Below, piece by piece: positions 42,752 through 51,078 of a DNA stretch of 64,000 nt. The notes below the pieces were generated by a model, which saw only the letters and a list, made by a program, of their open reading frames with translations, was not told where the DNA came from and did no database searches. A program made the translations under genes and the position numbers. Numbering within the stretch: position 1 is the first letter of the stretch; every line of letters starts with the position of its first letter. The DNA is from Nanosynbacter sp900555675 (lineage in GTDB: Bacteria; Patescibacteriota; Saccharimonadia; Saccharimonadales; Saccharimonadaceae): assembly GCF_022828245.2 (NCBI RefSeq), contig NZ_CP157587.1:1-64000 (forward strand). The letters are read 5' to 3'.

Positions 42752-45154
42752 GTGAAAGAAATTAACGTAGTCAAACGCGACGGAACAAAAGAACCGTTTG
42801 ATGCTAATAAAATTAACGCGGCTATTTTAAAGGCGTGCGAAGGTTTGCCGGACCAAATCTCTAAAGTCGTTCAGGTGGCGACTGAATTGCAGTTGACATT
42901 ATTTGATGGAATTACGACCGAACAACTAGACGAGGCGGTTATTCAAACAGTTTTGCAAAACGTTAAGGACGACCCGGACTATGATAAAATCGCGGCACGA
43001 TTGCTACTTAAAACCATCTATAAGCAGATTTTGGGCGATTATGAAACAGCGGAAGAATTGAAAAAGCTTCATGCGCGCGAATTTCCGAAGTTTGTTAAGG
43101 CGGCAGTAAAAGAAGGATTGCTGGATAAGCGCATGGCTGACGGTCGATTTGATCTGAAAAAGCTGGCGGCGGAACTTGATCCAGCGCGTGATGATTTGAG
43201 TAAATATTTGGGTGTGGTGACTAATAAAAATCGCTACGCTCTTCGTAAGCAAAACGGCTCACCAATTGAAACACCTCAGTTTACGCACATGCGAATTGCT
43301 ATGGGACTTAGTTATAATGAATCTGACCCAACGACTGCAGCGATTGAGTTTTATAATCACATGAGCAATTTGGAGTATGTCCCAGGCGGCTCAACGCGAG
43401 TTAATGCTGGTGGTTCGTTCCCGCAACTCAGCAACTGCTTCTTGCTTAACGTCGATGATGATATGGAATCGATTGCTAAGGCTGTTCGCGACACAATGTG
43501 GATCGCTAAAGGCACGGGCGGAATTGGCATTGGCTTTACGAAGTTACGTGCGGCAGGCAGTCCAGTTAAAACCACCAACACTGAATCGACTGGACCAATT
43601 CCATTTATGAAGATGATTGATACGGCGCTTTTTGCGGTTTCTCGTAAGGGTAAAAAGGCTGGTGCGGCTGCGATTTACATGGAAAACTGGCACCTGAACT
43701 TTGATCAATTTGTCGATCTTCGCCAAAACTCTGGTGACCCATATCTAAGAACCAGATTCGCAAATACCGCGGTATTTATCTCTGACGAATTTATGAAGCG
43801 AGTGGAAAAAGACCAAGATTGGTATTTGTTTGATCCAGCGGAAACTCCAGATTTGACGGAATTATATGGCGAGGCGTTTTCGGCGCGATATAAAGAATAT
43901 ATCAAGATGGCGGAAGCTGGGAAATTGCGAACATTTGATAAAGTTCCGGCTCGTCAGCAATTTAAGCGCATTTTGACCAGCTTGCAGGCGACATCTCATC
44001 CGTGGCTAACTTGGAAAGACACGATTAACGTGCGAGCATTAAATAACAATACGGGCACAATTCACCTCAGTAACTTGTGTACGGAAATTACATTGCCGCA
44101 GGATAAAAACAACATTGCGACGTGTAACTTGGTGAGTATCAATTTGTCGGCGTTTCTTAGCGATGATAAGACTTGGGATTGGGATAGATTGAAAGAAGCG
44201 GCTCGTGCGGCAGTGCGACAATTGGACAATTTGTGTGATATCACTCAAACTCCAATTCCAGAAGCAATGCACTCTAATCAGCAAACTCGAGCAATTGGCC
44301 TCGGGATTATGGGTCTTTCTGACGTGTTGGAAAAGTTGGGTTATTGCTACGAATCGAAAGAAGCGTACGATTTGGTTGATCAATTGACGGAGTTCATTAG
44401 CTATCACGCCATCGATCAGTCAGCTGACTTAGCAGAAAAATTGGGCAGTTATCCAACATTCGCAGGCAGTGGCTGGAGCAAGGGAATTCTTCCGATTGAT
44501 ACGGTCGATAAATTGTCGAAAGATCGCGGCGTTAAGGTGAAAATAGACCAAAAGACGCGACTGGACTGGGATGGTTTGCGAAAGAAGGTGAAGAAGGGAA
44601 TGCGAAATGCGACCCTTATGGCAATTGCGCCGACGGCTAACATTGGTCACGTGGCGGGAACGACTCCTGGAATTGATCCGCAATTTGCGCAGATTTTCAG
44701 TCGCTCGACTTTGAACGGTAAGTTTTTGGAAGTGAACCATAATTTAGTTCGCGACTTGAAGAAGCTTGGTTTGTGGGACAATTTGAAGGATGAGATTTTT
44801 GCGGCTCAGGGCGATATTCAAGATATTGACGGTATTCCTCAGAATATCAAGGATGTTTATAAAACAAGTTTCCAACTCAGTCCGTATGCGTTTATTGAGG
44901 TGGCAGCCAGGGCTCAGAAGTGGGTCGATCAGGCGATTTCTCGAAATATGTATCTGGAGACGCGAGACATTGATGAATATGTGAAGATTTATTCGGAAGC
45001 GTGGAAGCGTGGCTTGAAAACAACATACTATCTGCATGTTAAGCCGCGTCATCAGTCGGAGCAGACAACAGTTTCAGTTGATAAAATTGCAGAACAAAAA
45101 GTCCGCACAAATAGTAAAGTGCGCGGATTTGGATTTGCGAAAATTAATAAATAA
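42752..45154 (+). CDS. nrdA: Class I ribonucleotide reductase large subunit without C-terminal cysteine tail
   Basis: NrdA reduces ribonucleotides to deoxyribonucleotides. The 800-residue protein has an N-terminal ATP cone (about 1-90, VKRDGTKEPFDANKI), redox Cys in SNCFLLNVDDD and ATCNLVSINLS, the active-site loop NLCTEI with catalytic Cys and Glu, and the radical-relay TTYYLH. After this there are about 36 residues (to FGFAKINK) with no cysteine; the family normally ends in a CxxxC or CxxC pair that passes electrons from thioredoxin. A separate downstream gene at 46608 ends with such a pair. Start is GTG 42752 after GGAGG. Regulated by NrdR-like boxes. Confidence 0.95.
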   Translation: MKEINVVKRDGTKEPFDANKINAAILKACEGLPDQISKVVQVATELQLTLFDGITTEQLDEAVIQTVLQNVKDDPDYDKIAARLLLKTIYKQILGDYETAEELKKLHAREFPKFVKAAVKEGLLDKRMADGRFDLKKLAAELDPARDDLSKYLGVVTNKNRYALRKQNGSPIETPQFTHMRIAMGLSYNESDPTTAAIEFYNHMSNLEYVPGGSTRVNAGGSFPQLSNCFLLNVDDDMESIAKAVRDTMWIAKGTGGIGIGFTKLRAAGSPVKTTNTESTGPIPFMKMIDTALFAVSRKGKKAGAAAIYMENWHLNFDQFVDLRQNSGDPYLRTRFANTAVFISDEFMKRVEKDQDWYLFDPAETPDLTELYGEAFSARYKEYIKMAEAGKLRTFDKVPARQQFKRILTSLQATSHPWLTWKDTINVRALNNNTGTIHLSNLCTEITLPQDKNNIATCNLVSINLSAFLSDDKTWDWDRLKEAARAAVRQLDNLCDITQTPIPEAMHSNQQTRAIGLGIMGLSDVLEKLGYCYESKEAYDLVDQLTEFISYHAIDQSADLAEKLGSYPTFAGSGWSKGILPIDTVDKLSKDRGVKVKIDQKTRLDWDGLRKKVKKGMRNATLMAIAPTANIGHVAGTTPGIDPQFAQIFSRSTLNGKFLEVNHNLVRDLKKLGLWDNLKDEIFAAQGDIQDIDGIPQNIKDVYKTSFQLSPYAFIEVAARAQKWVDQAISRNMYLETRDIDEYVKIYSEAWKRGLKTTYYLHVKPRHQSEQTTVSVDKIAEQKVRTNSKVRGFGFAKINK

Positions 45155-45168
45155 AGGAGGAGATTAAG

Positions 45169-46146
45169 ATGGGAATTTTAGGTTCAGGATTACGCGATGG
45201 ATTGTCGCTTCACCCAATTCGTTACCCTTGGGCGTATGATCTTTATAATCAAGCGGTGGCTAACACGTGGTTTCCAAATGAAGTTCAATTAGTGCAAGAT
45301 TTGGCGGATTTTGAAAAATTGTCAGACGACGAAAAGCACGCGTTGAAAACGGTTATTAGCTATTTGAATCCAAACGAGTTATTGATCAATAAATCATTGG
45401 CGTTCGGTATTTATCCATATGTGAACGCGGCGGAAGCTCAACTATATTTGTCAAAACAGATGTGGGAAGAAGCCAATCACTTCATGACATTTGAATACAT
45501 TATTGAGACGTTTCCGTTTGATCGCGAGGAAATTTATGCTGCGGGATTTGGTAAAAAATCATTAGCTGATAAAGCTGACTTCCAGAATAAACATTTGGAT
45601 GTGATGCTTGATCCGAATTTGGATATTTATTCGCTGGAAGGCAAGAAAGACTTTGTTAGGTCTTTGGTGGCGTATAACATCGTACTGGAGGGAATTTGGT
45701 TCTATTCAGGCTTTATGGTTGGCATGAGTTTCCGTCAGCGTAATTTGTTGCGTAATGTTGGCTCACTACTGGACTGGATTACTCGCGACGAAAATCTTCA
45801 CCTGACGTTTGGTATCAATCTGCTTTTGACAATTTTGGACGAGAACCCGGAATTGCAAACACAGGAATTCGCAGAAGAAATTCGTGGCTTGATTCTGCAG
45901 GCAGTGGAGCTTGAGAAGGCTTACAATAAGGATATGCTACCAAAGGGAATTTTGGGATTGAATGCTGATTATGTCAATCAGTATGTTATGCATATGACCG
46001 ACCGACGCTTGCAAGAATTAGGTTTTGAACCTGAATATAACGTGCCAAATCCAGCCAAATGGATGGCAGCTGCCAATGATACACTGGAATTGGTGAATTT
46101 CTTTGAAAGCACAAACACTAGTTACGAAGTTAATACCACGAAGTAA
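45169..46146 (+). CDS. nrdB: Ribonucleotide reductase small subunit, candidate class Ic
   Basis: NrdB provides the radical for NrdA. The 325-residue protein keeps the metal ligands of the di-metal site (WEEANHF, VLEGIWFY, RDENLHL). Counting from EKH, the first ligand is Glu (PNELL) where E. coli has Asp84, and four residues after the ligand His the sequence is F (HFMTF), where E. coli has the radical Tyr122. Glu89 and Phe127 are the marks of the Chlamydia class Ic Mn/Fe enzyme, so no tyrosyl radical should form. AAAGGAGG precedes the ATG, 14 bases after nrdA. Confidence 0.95.
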   Translation: MGILGSGLRDGLSLHPIRYPWAYDLYNQAVANTWFPNEVQLVQDLADFEKLSDDEKHALKTVISYLNPNELLINKSLAFGIYPYVNAAEAQLYLSKQMWEEANHFMTFEYIIETFPFDREEIYAAGFGKKSLADKADFQNKHLDVMLDPNLDIYSLEGKKDFVRSLVAYNIVLEGIWFYSGFMVGMSFRQRNLLRNVGSLLDWITRDENLHLTFGINLLLTILDENPELQTQEFAEEIRGLILQAVELEKAYNKDMLPKGILGLNADYVNQYVMHMTDRRLQELGFEPEYNVPNPAKWMAAANDTLELVNFFESTNTSYEVNTTK

Positions 46147-46160
46147 TGGGAGTTGATGAT

Positions 46161-46556
46161 ATGAATGAATTAGCGAAAGAAATATTAGATACAGTCGAAG
46201 TTGGTGCGTTGGCAACGGTGAATGTTGATAGAACTCCTTTGGTGACGCCGCTACACTTTGCGCGATTGGGTGATTCGATAGTTTGGATATCAGAGCCGAC
46301 TGCGCGCCATTCAGAAAATGCGTTTCGAAACGGTAAGGCGGAATTTGTGGTTTGGGATGATAAAAAGCGAGCAGTTTTCTTAAAAACTAACGTGACTGAA
46401 CTCCCAGAATCTGAGAAAGAGGCGGCAATGGCGGCTTATAAAGAGAAGTTGGATGATTTTATGCCACGTTGTCAAAATCCGCAAATATACGTTGCGCCAA
46501 TTGGTGAACTTGATGAAAAAACTACAACGGGCAATTGGCTGCATTTTATTGCATAA
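46161..46556 (+). CDS. Pyridoxamine 5'-phosphate oxidase-like flavin-binding protein
   Basis: The 131-residue protein is a small split-barrel of the PNPOx-like family: ALATVNVDRTPLVTPLHFARLGDSIVWIS (one strand-turn-strand unit; broken by Asp/Thr), HSENAFRNGKAEFVVWDD. Such proteins bind FMN or F420 and often have unknown substrates. ATG 46146 overlaps the nrdB stop, but ATG 46161 follows GGGAG at normal distance and is preferred. It lies within the NrdR-controlled locus between nrdB and the small CxxC gene, which makes a redox or nucleotide-linked role possible. Confidence 0.8.
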   Translation: MNELAKEILDTVEVGALATVNVDRTPLVTPLHFARLGDSIVWISEPTARHSENAFRNGKAEFVVWDDKKRAVFLKTNVTELPESEKEAAMAAYKEKLDDFMPRCQNPQIYVAPIGELDEKTTTGNWLHFIA

Positions 46557-46604
46557 GCACTATATCTAGCGTAAAATTAGTTAAGTAACTACTAAATATA
46601 GGGG
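46549..46604 (+). promoter_or_regulatory. Second NrdR-like promoter, in front of the small CxxC gene
   Basis: TTGCAT (46549-46554), 17 bases, TAAAAT (46572-46577), with an NrdR-like box GCACTATATCTAGCGT (46557-46572) in the spacer and a second, CTACTAAATATAGGGG, at 46589-46604. Box centres are 32 bases apart. The arrangement copies the nrdA promoter: first box between -35 and -10, second three helical turns downstream. Confidence 0.75.
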
Positions 46605-46607
46605 AAA

Positions 46608-46787
46608 ATGAAAATGAATGCGAATCAAATTATTACTGATGACATGACTTTGGAAGAAAAATTGAGTGCCATTGATGCAGCTCTTAAAGCGGCGCAAGAA
46701 GCGGCTGATGACCAAGCAAAGTCGAACGGCGCTGTTGCGGCACCAGTTGATCCAGCGAGTTTGACTATTTGTGACGGTTGCGAATAG
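46608..46787 (+). CDS. Small protein with C-terminal CxxC; possible detached NrdA redox tail
   Basis: A 59-codon gene (57 if ATG 46614 is used, which has better spacing from GGGG). The protein has a helical, Ala/Asp/Glu/Lys-rich middle (about 15-37), a flexible Ala/Pro segment (42-50), and ends LTICDGCE, a Cys-x-x-Cys one residue from the C-terminus. NrdA proteins normally end in such a redox pair on a flexible tail, and this NrdA does not. The gene is next to nrdAB and carries its own tandem NrdR-like boxes. I infer a separate electron-delivering tail; alternatives are a small redoxin substitute or an NrdB-metallation helper. Confidence 0.8.
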   Translation: MKMNANQIITDDMTLEEKLSAIDAALKAAQEAADDQAKSNGAVAAPVDPASLTICDGCE

Positions 46788-46809
46788 AGTTTCGAACAGC
46801 GTTTTACTA

Positions 46810-46839
46810 TTGACAACATAGCCAATTATGTTGTATAAT
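46810..46839 (+). promoter_or_regulatory. Promoter with embedded operator-like inverted repeat
   Basis: TTGACA (46810-46815), 18 bases, TATAAT (46834-46839). A perfect 8-base inverted repeat ACAACATA (46813-46820), six bases, TATGTTGT (46827-46834) lies exactly between and over both elements, the classical place for a repressor. It serves the gene at 46897. Confidence 0.75.
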
Positions 46840-46896
46840 TGCCTATATCGTAAAAACAACTGAGAGTTAGTTGCGTAATAAGGAGAGATAGTTAAA

Positions 46897-47916
46897 ATGA
46901 CTGCAGGAATAGATAAATTTATCCCAACCCCAGAAGAGCAAGAATTGTTCAATAAAGTTTTCTATCCAGACATCACTGAAGAGTCTGATATTGACGTAAA
47001 AGAATCAAAGCCACAGAGAGAGGGTTTTTCTCTGTCGGTTGCGCTTGGTTCTCTTAAGAAATGGATGTGTGGTAAACGAGAAAAGCACAACAAGCCTTTT
47101 GGACTAACTAACAATTCGGCGGTAGAAAAACTTGAGGCAGCTGGAGAAGAGTTGGGACTGCCAGAAACAGACGTTCGGCTTTCTTCTGGACTTAAGCTAC
47201 TGATGGGCTTAATGCATGGCAAAAAGGAAGTTGAAATAATTGGCGAAGATATCTTAATTGAAGCCGCTAAAAGGGCTAAAGAAGAAGGTAAGGGAAGTGT
47301 TATAGCACCAACACATTTTAATGGAGAAGATGTTCCTACGGCTAGTTATTTGGCGTCTTTGTTGAATAAAATTAATATTGGCGTAGCGTCGACTAATAGA
47401 GATTGGATTAAGAAGGGCGTTGGCGGAATCAACCTAGAAGCTATACAGTATCTTGCGTTTGGCGCTAAAAACTTTTTTGGTGTGCCATATGAATGGGTAG
47501 ATAAAAAGAGTAAAAAACCGGTTCACTTTTCAACAGACCATTACGAAGAAGCGGTTAAATTTGTTGAGGGTGGCGGGTCTTTGGTTTTGGCTGGATATTC
47601 AGCGGATGACTCAGTAGGTTCAAAGCCTCATAGTGAAATGGGCTCTGCAGCGATTCATACGGCATTGAAATCTGGCGCAGACTTGATATTTGTTTACGTA
47701 TCGTCAGAGGACAAGAAACTTACCATCAGAGTCATGGAAGATGAGGACGGTATGTTTGCGGCGTTTAGTAACTCATATAGAAAAGCATTAGAAATGGAAG
47801 GTTCTGATGCCTCTAAGCGTCTATTGTTATCATGCAAGGAATACTTAAAAGACAGCGAAATAGGTAGGGTTATAGCAGAAGAATATAAGCGTCGATCAGA
47901 CAAAAATAAAGCCTAG
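46897..47916 (+). CDS. Putative acyltransferase (PlsC-like)
   Basis: The 339-residue protein has a central region that resembles glycerophosphate acyltransferases: THFNGEDVPTASYLASLL near residue 147 contains the HxxxxD catalytic motif (His-Phe-Asn-Gly-Glu-Asp), and VEGGGSLVLAGYS near residue 226 occupies the place of the FPEG substrate block but does not match it well. If real, it would acylate glycerol-phosphate or another head group for membrane lipids. The N-terminal 110 residues are unrecognised. AAGGAGAG precedes the ATG. A repressor-like repeat in its promoter suggests regulated expression. Confidence 0.55.
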   Translation: MTAGIDKFIPTPEEQELFNKVFYPDITEESDIDVKESKPQREGFSLSVALGSLKKWMCGKREKHNKPFGLTNNSAVEKLEAAGEELGLPETDVRLSSGLKLLMGLMHGKKEVEIIGEDILIEAAKRAKEEGKGSVIAPTHFNGEDVPTASYLASLLNKINIGVASTNRDWIKKGVGGINLEAIQYLAFGAKNFFGVPYEWVDKKSKKPVHFSTDHYEEAVKFVEGGGSLVLAGYSADDSVGSKPHSEMGSAAIHTALKSGADLIFVYVSSEDKKLTIRVMEDEDGMFAAFSNSYRKALEMEGSDASKRLLLSCKEYLKDSEIGRVIAEEYKRRSDKNKA

Positions 47917-47940
47917 CGAGCAGCCCTGAAGTCCTAATTA

Positions 47941-47969
47941 TTGACAAAATAAAAATAATGTGATATCAT
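47941..47969 (+). promoter_or_regulatory. Promoter of the 52-residue gene
   Basis: TTGACA (47941-47946), 17 bases, TATCAT (47964-47969). The ATG at 48006 follows a leader with AAAAGGA. Confidence 0.7.
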
Positions 47970-48005
47970 TTCACTGTATAAAAAATTAAAACAAAAAGGA
48001 ATAAA

Positions 48006-48164
48006 ATGGCTGAAGAAAAAGATATTCACGGACTTACCGAAGGCGTATTGAGCCGAGATGATATGTCGGCGTTGACATATGTATTGCAACACGTGAAAGG
48101 ATCTAGCCCAAGTTCGGCGACGAAATTAAGTCTGGAACTGGAAGAGCTTGACGAAACGGCGTAG
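48006..48164 (+). CDS. Small acidic protein of 52 residues
   Basis: Not recognised. The reading frame has a ribosome site (AAAAGGA), a strong separate promoter and codon use like its neighbours. The product is acidic, probably two short helices (about 15-28 and 40-50) joined by a Ser-rich loop GSSPSSATK, with no signal, Cys or membrane segment. It may be a small regulator or a binding partner of something nearby; it lies between the acyltransferase-like gene and argS, and is transcribed on its own or read into argS. Confidence 0.65.
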   Translation: MAEEKDIHGLTEGVLSRDDMSALTYVLQHVKGSSPSSATKLSLELEELDETA

Positions 48165-48196
48165 AGATTTAGCTAGATAATAATCCACCTCTGTTG

Positions 48197-48202
48197 TATA
48201 CT
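48197..48202 (+). promoter_or_regulatory. argS -10 box, leaderless
   Basis: TATACT (48197-48202) lies seven bases before the argS ATG. No ribosome site is present and the -35 region is weak. Confidence 0.5.
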
Positions 48203-48209
48203 GGACAGT

Positions 48210-49841
48210 ATGGAACAGATTATTTCTCAAGTAGTGAAGCAACTTTTTGATCAAGATATATCGGTACAATTGACGCGTCCTGATCCGAAGTTTGGTGACT
48301 TTGCTACAAATGTGGCGTTGCAATTGGCTAAGCCGCTAGGGAAGAATCCGCGTGAAATTGCGGAGATGATTGCTGAAAATCTGCGCAAGGAAGAGGAGTT
48401 TAGCGAAGTAAGCGTGGCTGGTCCAGGTTTTATCAATGTAAAACTGAGCGATCAATCAGTTCTAAATTCTTTGAAAAAAGAGCCAACAACGAAGCACGCC
48501 GGTCAGACGGTTGTGATTGAAACCAATTGTCCGAATCCATTTAAGGCTATGCACATCGGACACGCTTTGAATGCGATTTTGGCGGACACGATGGCTAACT
48601 TGCTGGCGGTTGATGGCGCAATTGTGTATCGAGTGAGTTATCACGGTGATGTCGGAACGCATGTTGGTAAAAGTATGTGGGCGATTTTACGTGAGATTGA
48701 CGGCGATGTAAATAAATTGAATGAAATCCCAGTTGATAAGCGAAATGAATTTATGAGTCGCATGTACGTTGAAGGTGCGCGTGCGGCGAAAGAATCTCCA
48801 GAGGCGAAGGCGGAAATTGATGAACTAGCCAAGCAATCATTCGTCCTGGATGATCCGCTATATAAGCAAGTTTACGAAATCTGTAAAAGTTGGAGTTTTG
48901 ACGAAATCGATTCTAATGTTGGGCGACTTGGAAATGTGCCGATTGAGCGACGTTACGTTGAGAGCGAAACTGAAGAATTGGGCAAATCTCTGATTAAAGA
49001 GAAAACTCCAGAGGTGTTTACCAAATCTGACGGTGCGTATGTCTTTAAGGGCAGCAAATATGGCGCGTTTGATAACGTGTTTATCGGATCTCATGGCAAT
49101 GGCCTTTATGGGGCGCATGATATGGGATTGATTCAGCTGAAGTATAAGGACTACCCGAATTTGGACTTATCAATTACAGTAAACGGCGAAGAACAAGCGG
49201 CATACTTCCGTGGCGTGATTGCGGCTAGTGAATTGTCGATTCCAGCTTTGAAAGGAAAATTATTTAATTACGCGACTGGTTTGGTTAAATTGACAACTGG
49301 GAAAATGAGTTCGCGAACGGGTGAAGTTGTTACAATCGGCTGGCTGTTTGATGAGTTTAAGAAGGCAATTGAAAATGCTGGCGGCGAACCAACTGACGAC
49401 GTGATTGCTGGCGCGCTCCGTTATCAATTCTTGAAAGTGAAGATCGGCGGCGACGTCATATTTGATATTAACGACGCAGTAAGTCTGACAGGAAATACGG
49501 GAAGTTACTTGCAATACGCTCACGCTCGAGCGCGAGGTATTTTAACTAAATCCGATAAAGAAATTGCCTTTCCGACAGAGTTGTTTGACGAAGATAAGAT
49601 GCTGGTCAGAAAGTTGAGTGACTACGTGGACGTGGTTGATCACGCTAAGGAGAGTTTGGAGCCTCATCACATATGTACATATTTGTTTGAATTGGCGCAA
49701 GAATTTAATCGATATTACGAGAAAAATCAGGTTATTGGCAGTGACAAAGAGGCGCATCGTGTAGGAATTGTGGCAATTTATGCCGACATTCTTAAGGCTG
49801 GACTGGCTATTTTGGGAATCGTGGCGCCAGATCGCTTGTAA
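48210..49841 (+). CDS. argS: Arginine-tRNA ligase
   Basis: A class I synthetase charging tRNA-Arg. The 543-residue protein has the N-terminal Add1 domain (about 1-85), the HIGH-type NPFKAMHIGHALNAI near residue 110, the VHSYHGD-like VSYHGDVGTHVGK region near 145, the KMSSRTGEV loop near 365, and the DALR anticodon domain with QYAHARARGI near 430. Length is normal. The ATG 48210 has no ribosome site and lies seven bases after a -10 box, so the mRNA is probably leaderless. Confidence 0.96.
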   Translation: MEQIISQVVKQLFDQDISVQLTRPDPKFGDFATNVALQLAKPLGKNPREIAEMIAENLRKEEEFSEVSVAGPGFINVKLSDQSVLNSLKKEPTTKHAGQTVVIETNCPNPFKAMHIGHALNAILADTMANLLAVDGAIVYRVSYHGDVGTHVGKSMWAILREIDGDVNKLNEIPVDKRNEFMSRMYVEGARAAKESPEAKAEIDELAKQSFVLDDPLYKQVYEICKSWSFDEIDSNVGRLGNVPIERRYVESETEELGKSLIKEKTPEVFTKSDGAYVFKGSKYGAFDNVFIGSHGNGLYGAHDMGLIQLKYKDYPNLDLSITVNGEEQAAYFRGVIAASELSIPALKGKLFNYATGLVKLTTGKMSSRTGEVVTIGWLFDEFKKAIENAGGEPTDDVIAGALRYQFLKVKIGGDVIFDINDAVSLTGNTGSYLQYAHARARGILTKSDKEIAFPTELFDEDKMLVRKLSDYVDVVDHAKESLEPHHICTYLFELAQEFNRYYEKNQVIGSDKEAHRVGIVAIYADILKAGLAILGIVAPDRL

Positions 49842-49872
49842 AATATACTGTATTAGTATATAATATGAATTC

Positions 49873-51051
49873 GTGAATGAACGACCGAGTAAACAATTAG
49901 ACGAGCAACCATATACATCATTTTATGATCGATATTTATCTACTCAGCTATTAACTCCGAGAAGTGATATAGCAGAGAAAAGAGGCGTTAAGCGAGAACC
50001 CTTATTAGAGTCAGAGAAGCTTTGTAGCATAAAAAATGTGTACGAAGAGTCAGATAAGACGTTTGATGATATAGCAGAGGCCGCTAAATCTGTTGCAGAG
50101 CTTGTTCGTGAAACGCTTAATTTTAGGTCAACGGGCAATTTTTCAAGTCCGCTTGAAGCGGTAAATATTGCCAAAGACGAAGCTGCTAATTGTTATGGAC
50201 ATACAATTGTTGCGTCAGAATGTTTAGAAAAATTAGGAATTGAACATTTCATTAGTTATGCAAATCAACACACGTTCATCACACTATTTGATCGTAGTAG
50301 TAATAGGTCTTTTATAATAGATGTTTTGACAGAGGAGTTGCGCTGTGAAATGACTGACACCATTGGCTTTGATGGAATAGATCCAGCTGAGCAGTTGTAT
50401 TATGGTGAACTCAGAGCTAATAGTACTTTATATACAGATTTATTATTGCAGAAATTGCCCTCGTCCGTTAATAGAAGTGATTTTGTAGCTCGACGAGAAT
50501 GGTTGATGTTCTCGGATGGTATGAAATATCGAGATGGCCACGGAAGAAATGCACGACTACAGATGCTTACTCTGCCGTCCATTCCAGGTAGATTATTATT
50601 GCTAGATGAATATAATGCTCGAATTGATCAGTTGAATGAGCGATATAAAGAGGCTGCGGATAAAATAGTAGACTTGTCTGGTATATATTTAGATGTTGAT
50701 TCTCGGAATGATTTGAAAGAAGCGGATAAATTATGTAGAGAATTAATAAAACAAGGCAGTGGTGATTTGGCTATTCAAGTAGCGTCCGTGGTAAATGATA
50801 GTTTGTTGTCGAGAGATTCTTCAAAGAACAGACTGTTTCTTCCTGATGTTATGCGTAAAGTAGCTAAACATGATAGGGATACTAACTTATTGGATGAGGC
50901 GATTAGGTTGTACAAGGAAATTATCAATAGTAAACCTAAGTATGATAGCTTGGCTGTAGGGAAGTTAAGGGCTGCCGAAAAGTTGCTGAGGTCTATGAAG
51001 GCTGCTGGTGCGATTGTACGCGATGCTACCTGTGATAAAATTAGTGAATAA
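49873..51051 (+). CDS. Unknown protein with transglutaminase-like C-H-D pattern
   Basis: Not recognised. In the 392-residue protein, residues about 108-155 read ANCYGHTIVASECLEKLGIEH (Cys followed by a helix), then NQHTFITLFD and FIIDVLTEE: a Cys, His and Asp order like the catalytic triad of transglutaminase-like proteins. The rest is helical and polar; no signal or membrane helix is present, and the C-terminal region (about 265-385) may hold repeat helices. The start is GTG 49873, ten bases after TATAAT, with no ribosome site. Cysteine-protease-like or protein-modifying activity is possible but unproven. Confidence 0.5.
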   Translation: MNERPSKQLDEQPYTSFYDRYLSTQLLTPRSDIAEKRGVKREPLLESEKLCSIKNVYEESDKTFDDIAEAAKSVAELVRETLNFRSTGNFSSPLEAVNIAKDEAANCYGHTIVASECLEKLGIEHFISYANQHTFITLFDRSSNRSFIIDVLTEELRCEMTDTIGFDGIDPAEQLYYGELRANSTLYTDLLLQKLPSSVNRSDFVARREWLMFSDGMKYRDGHGRNARLQMLTLPSIPGRLLLLDEYNARIDQLNERYKEAADKIVDLSGIYLDVDSRNDLKEADKLCRELIKQGSGDLAIQVASVVNDSLLSRDSSKNRLFLPDVMRKVAKHDRDTNLLDEAIRLYKEIINSKPKYDSLAVGKLRAAEKLLRSMKAAGAIVRDATCDKISE

Positions 51052-51078
51052 ATATCTAATAAAAGGAGTTTTATAGTT

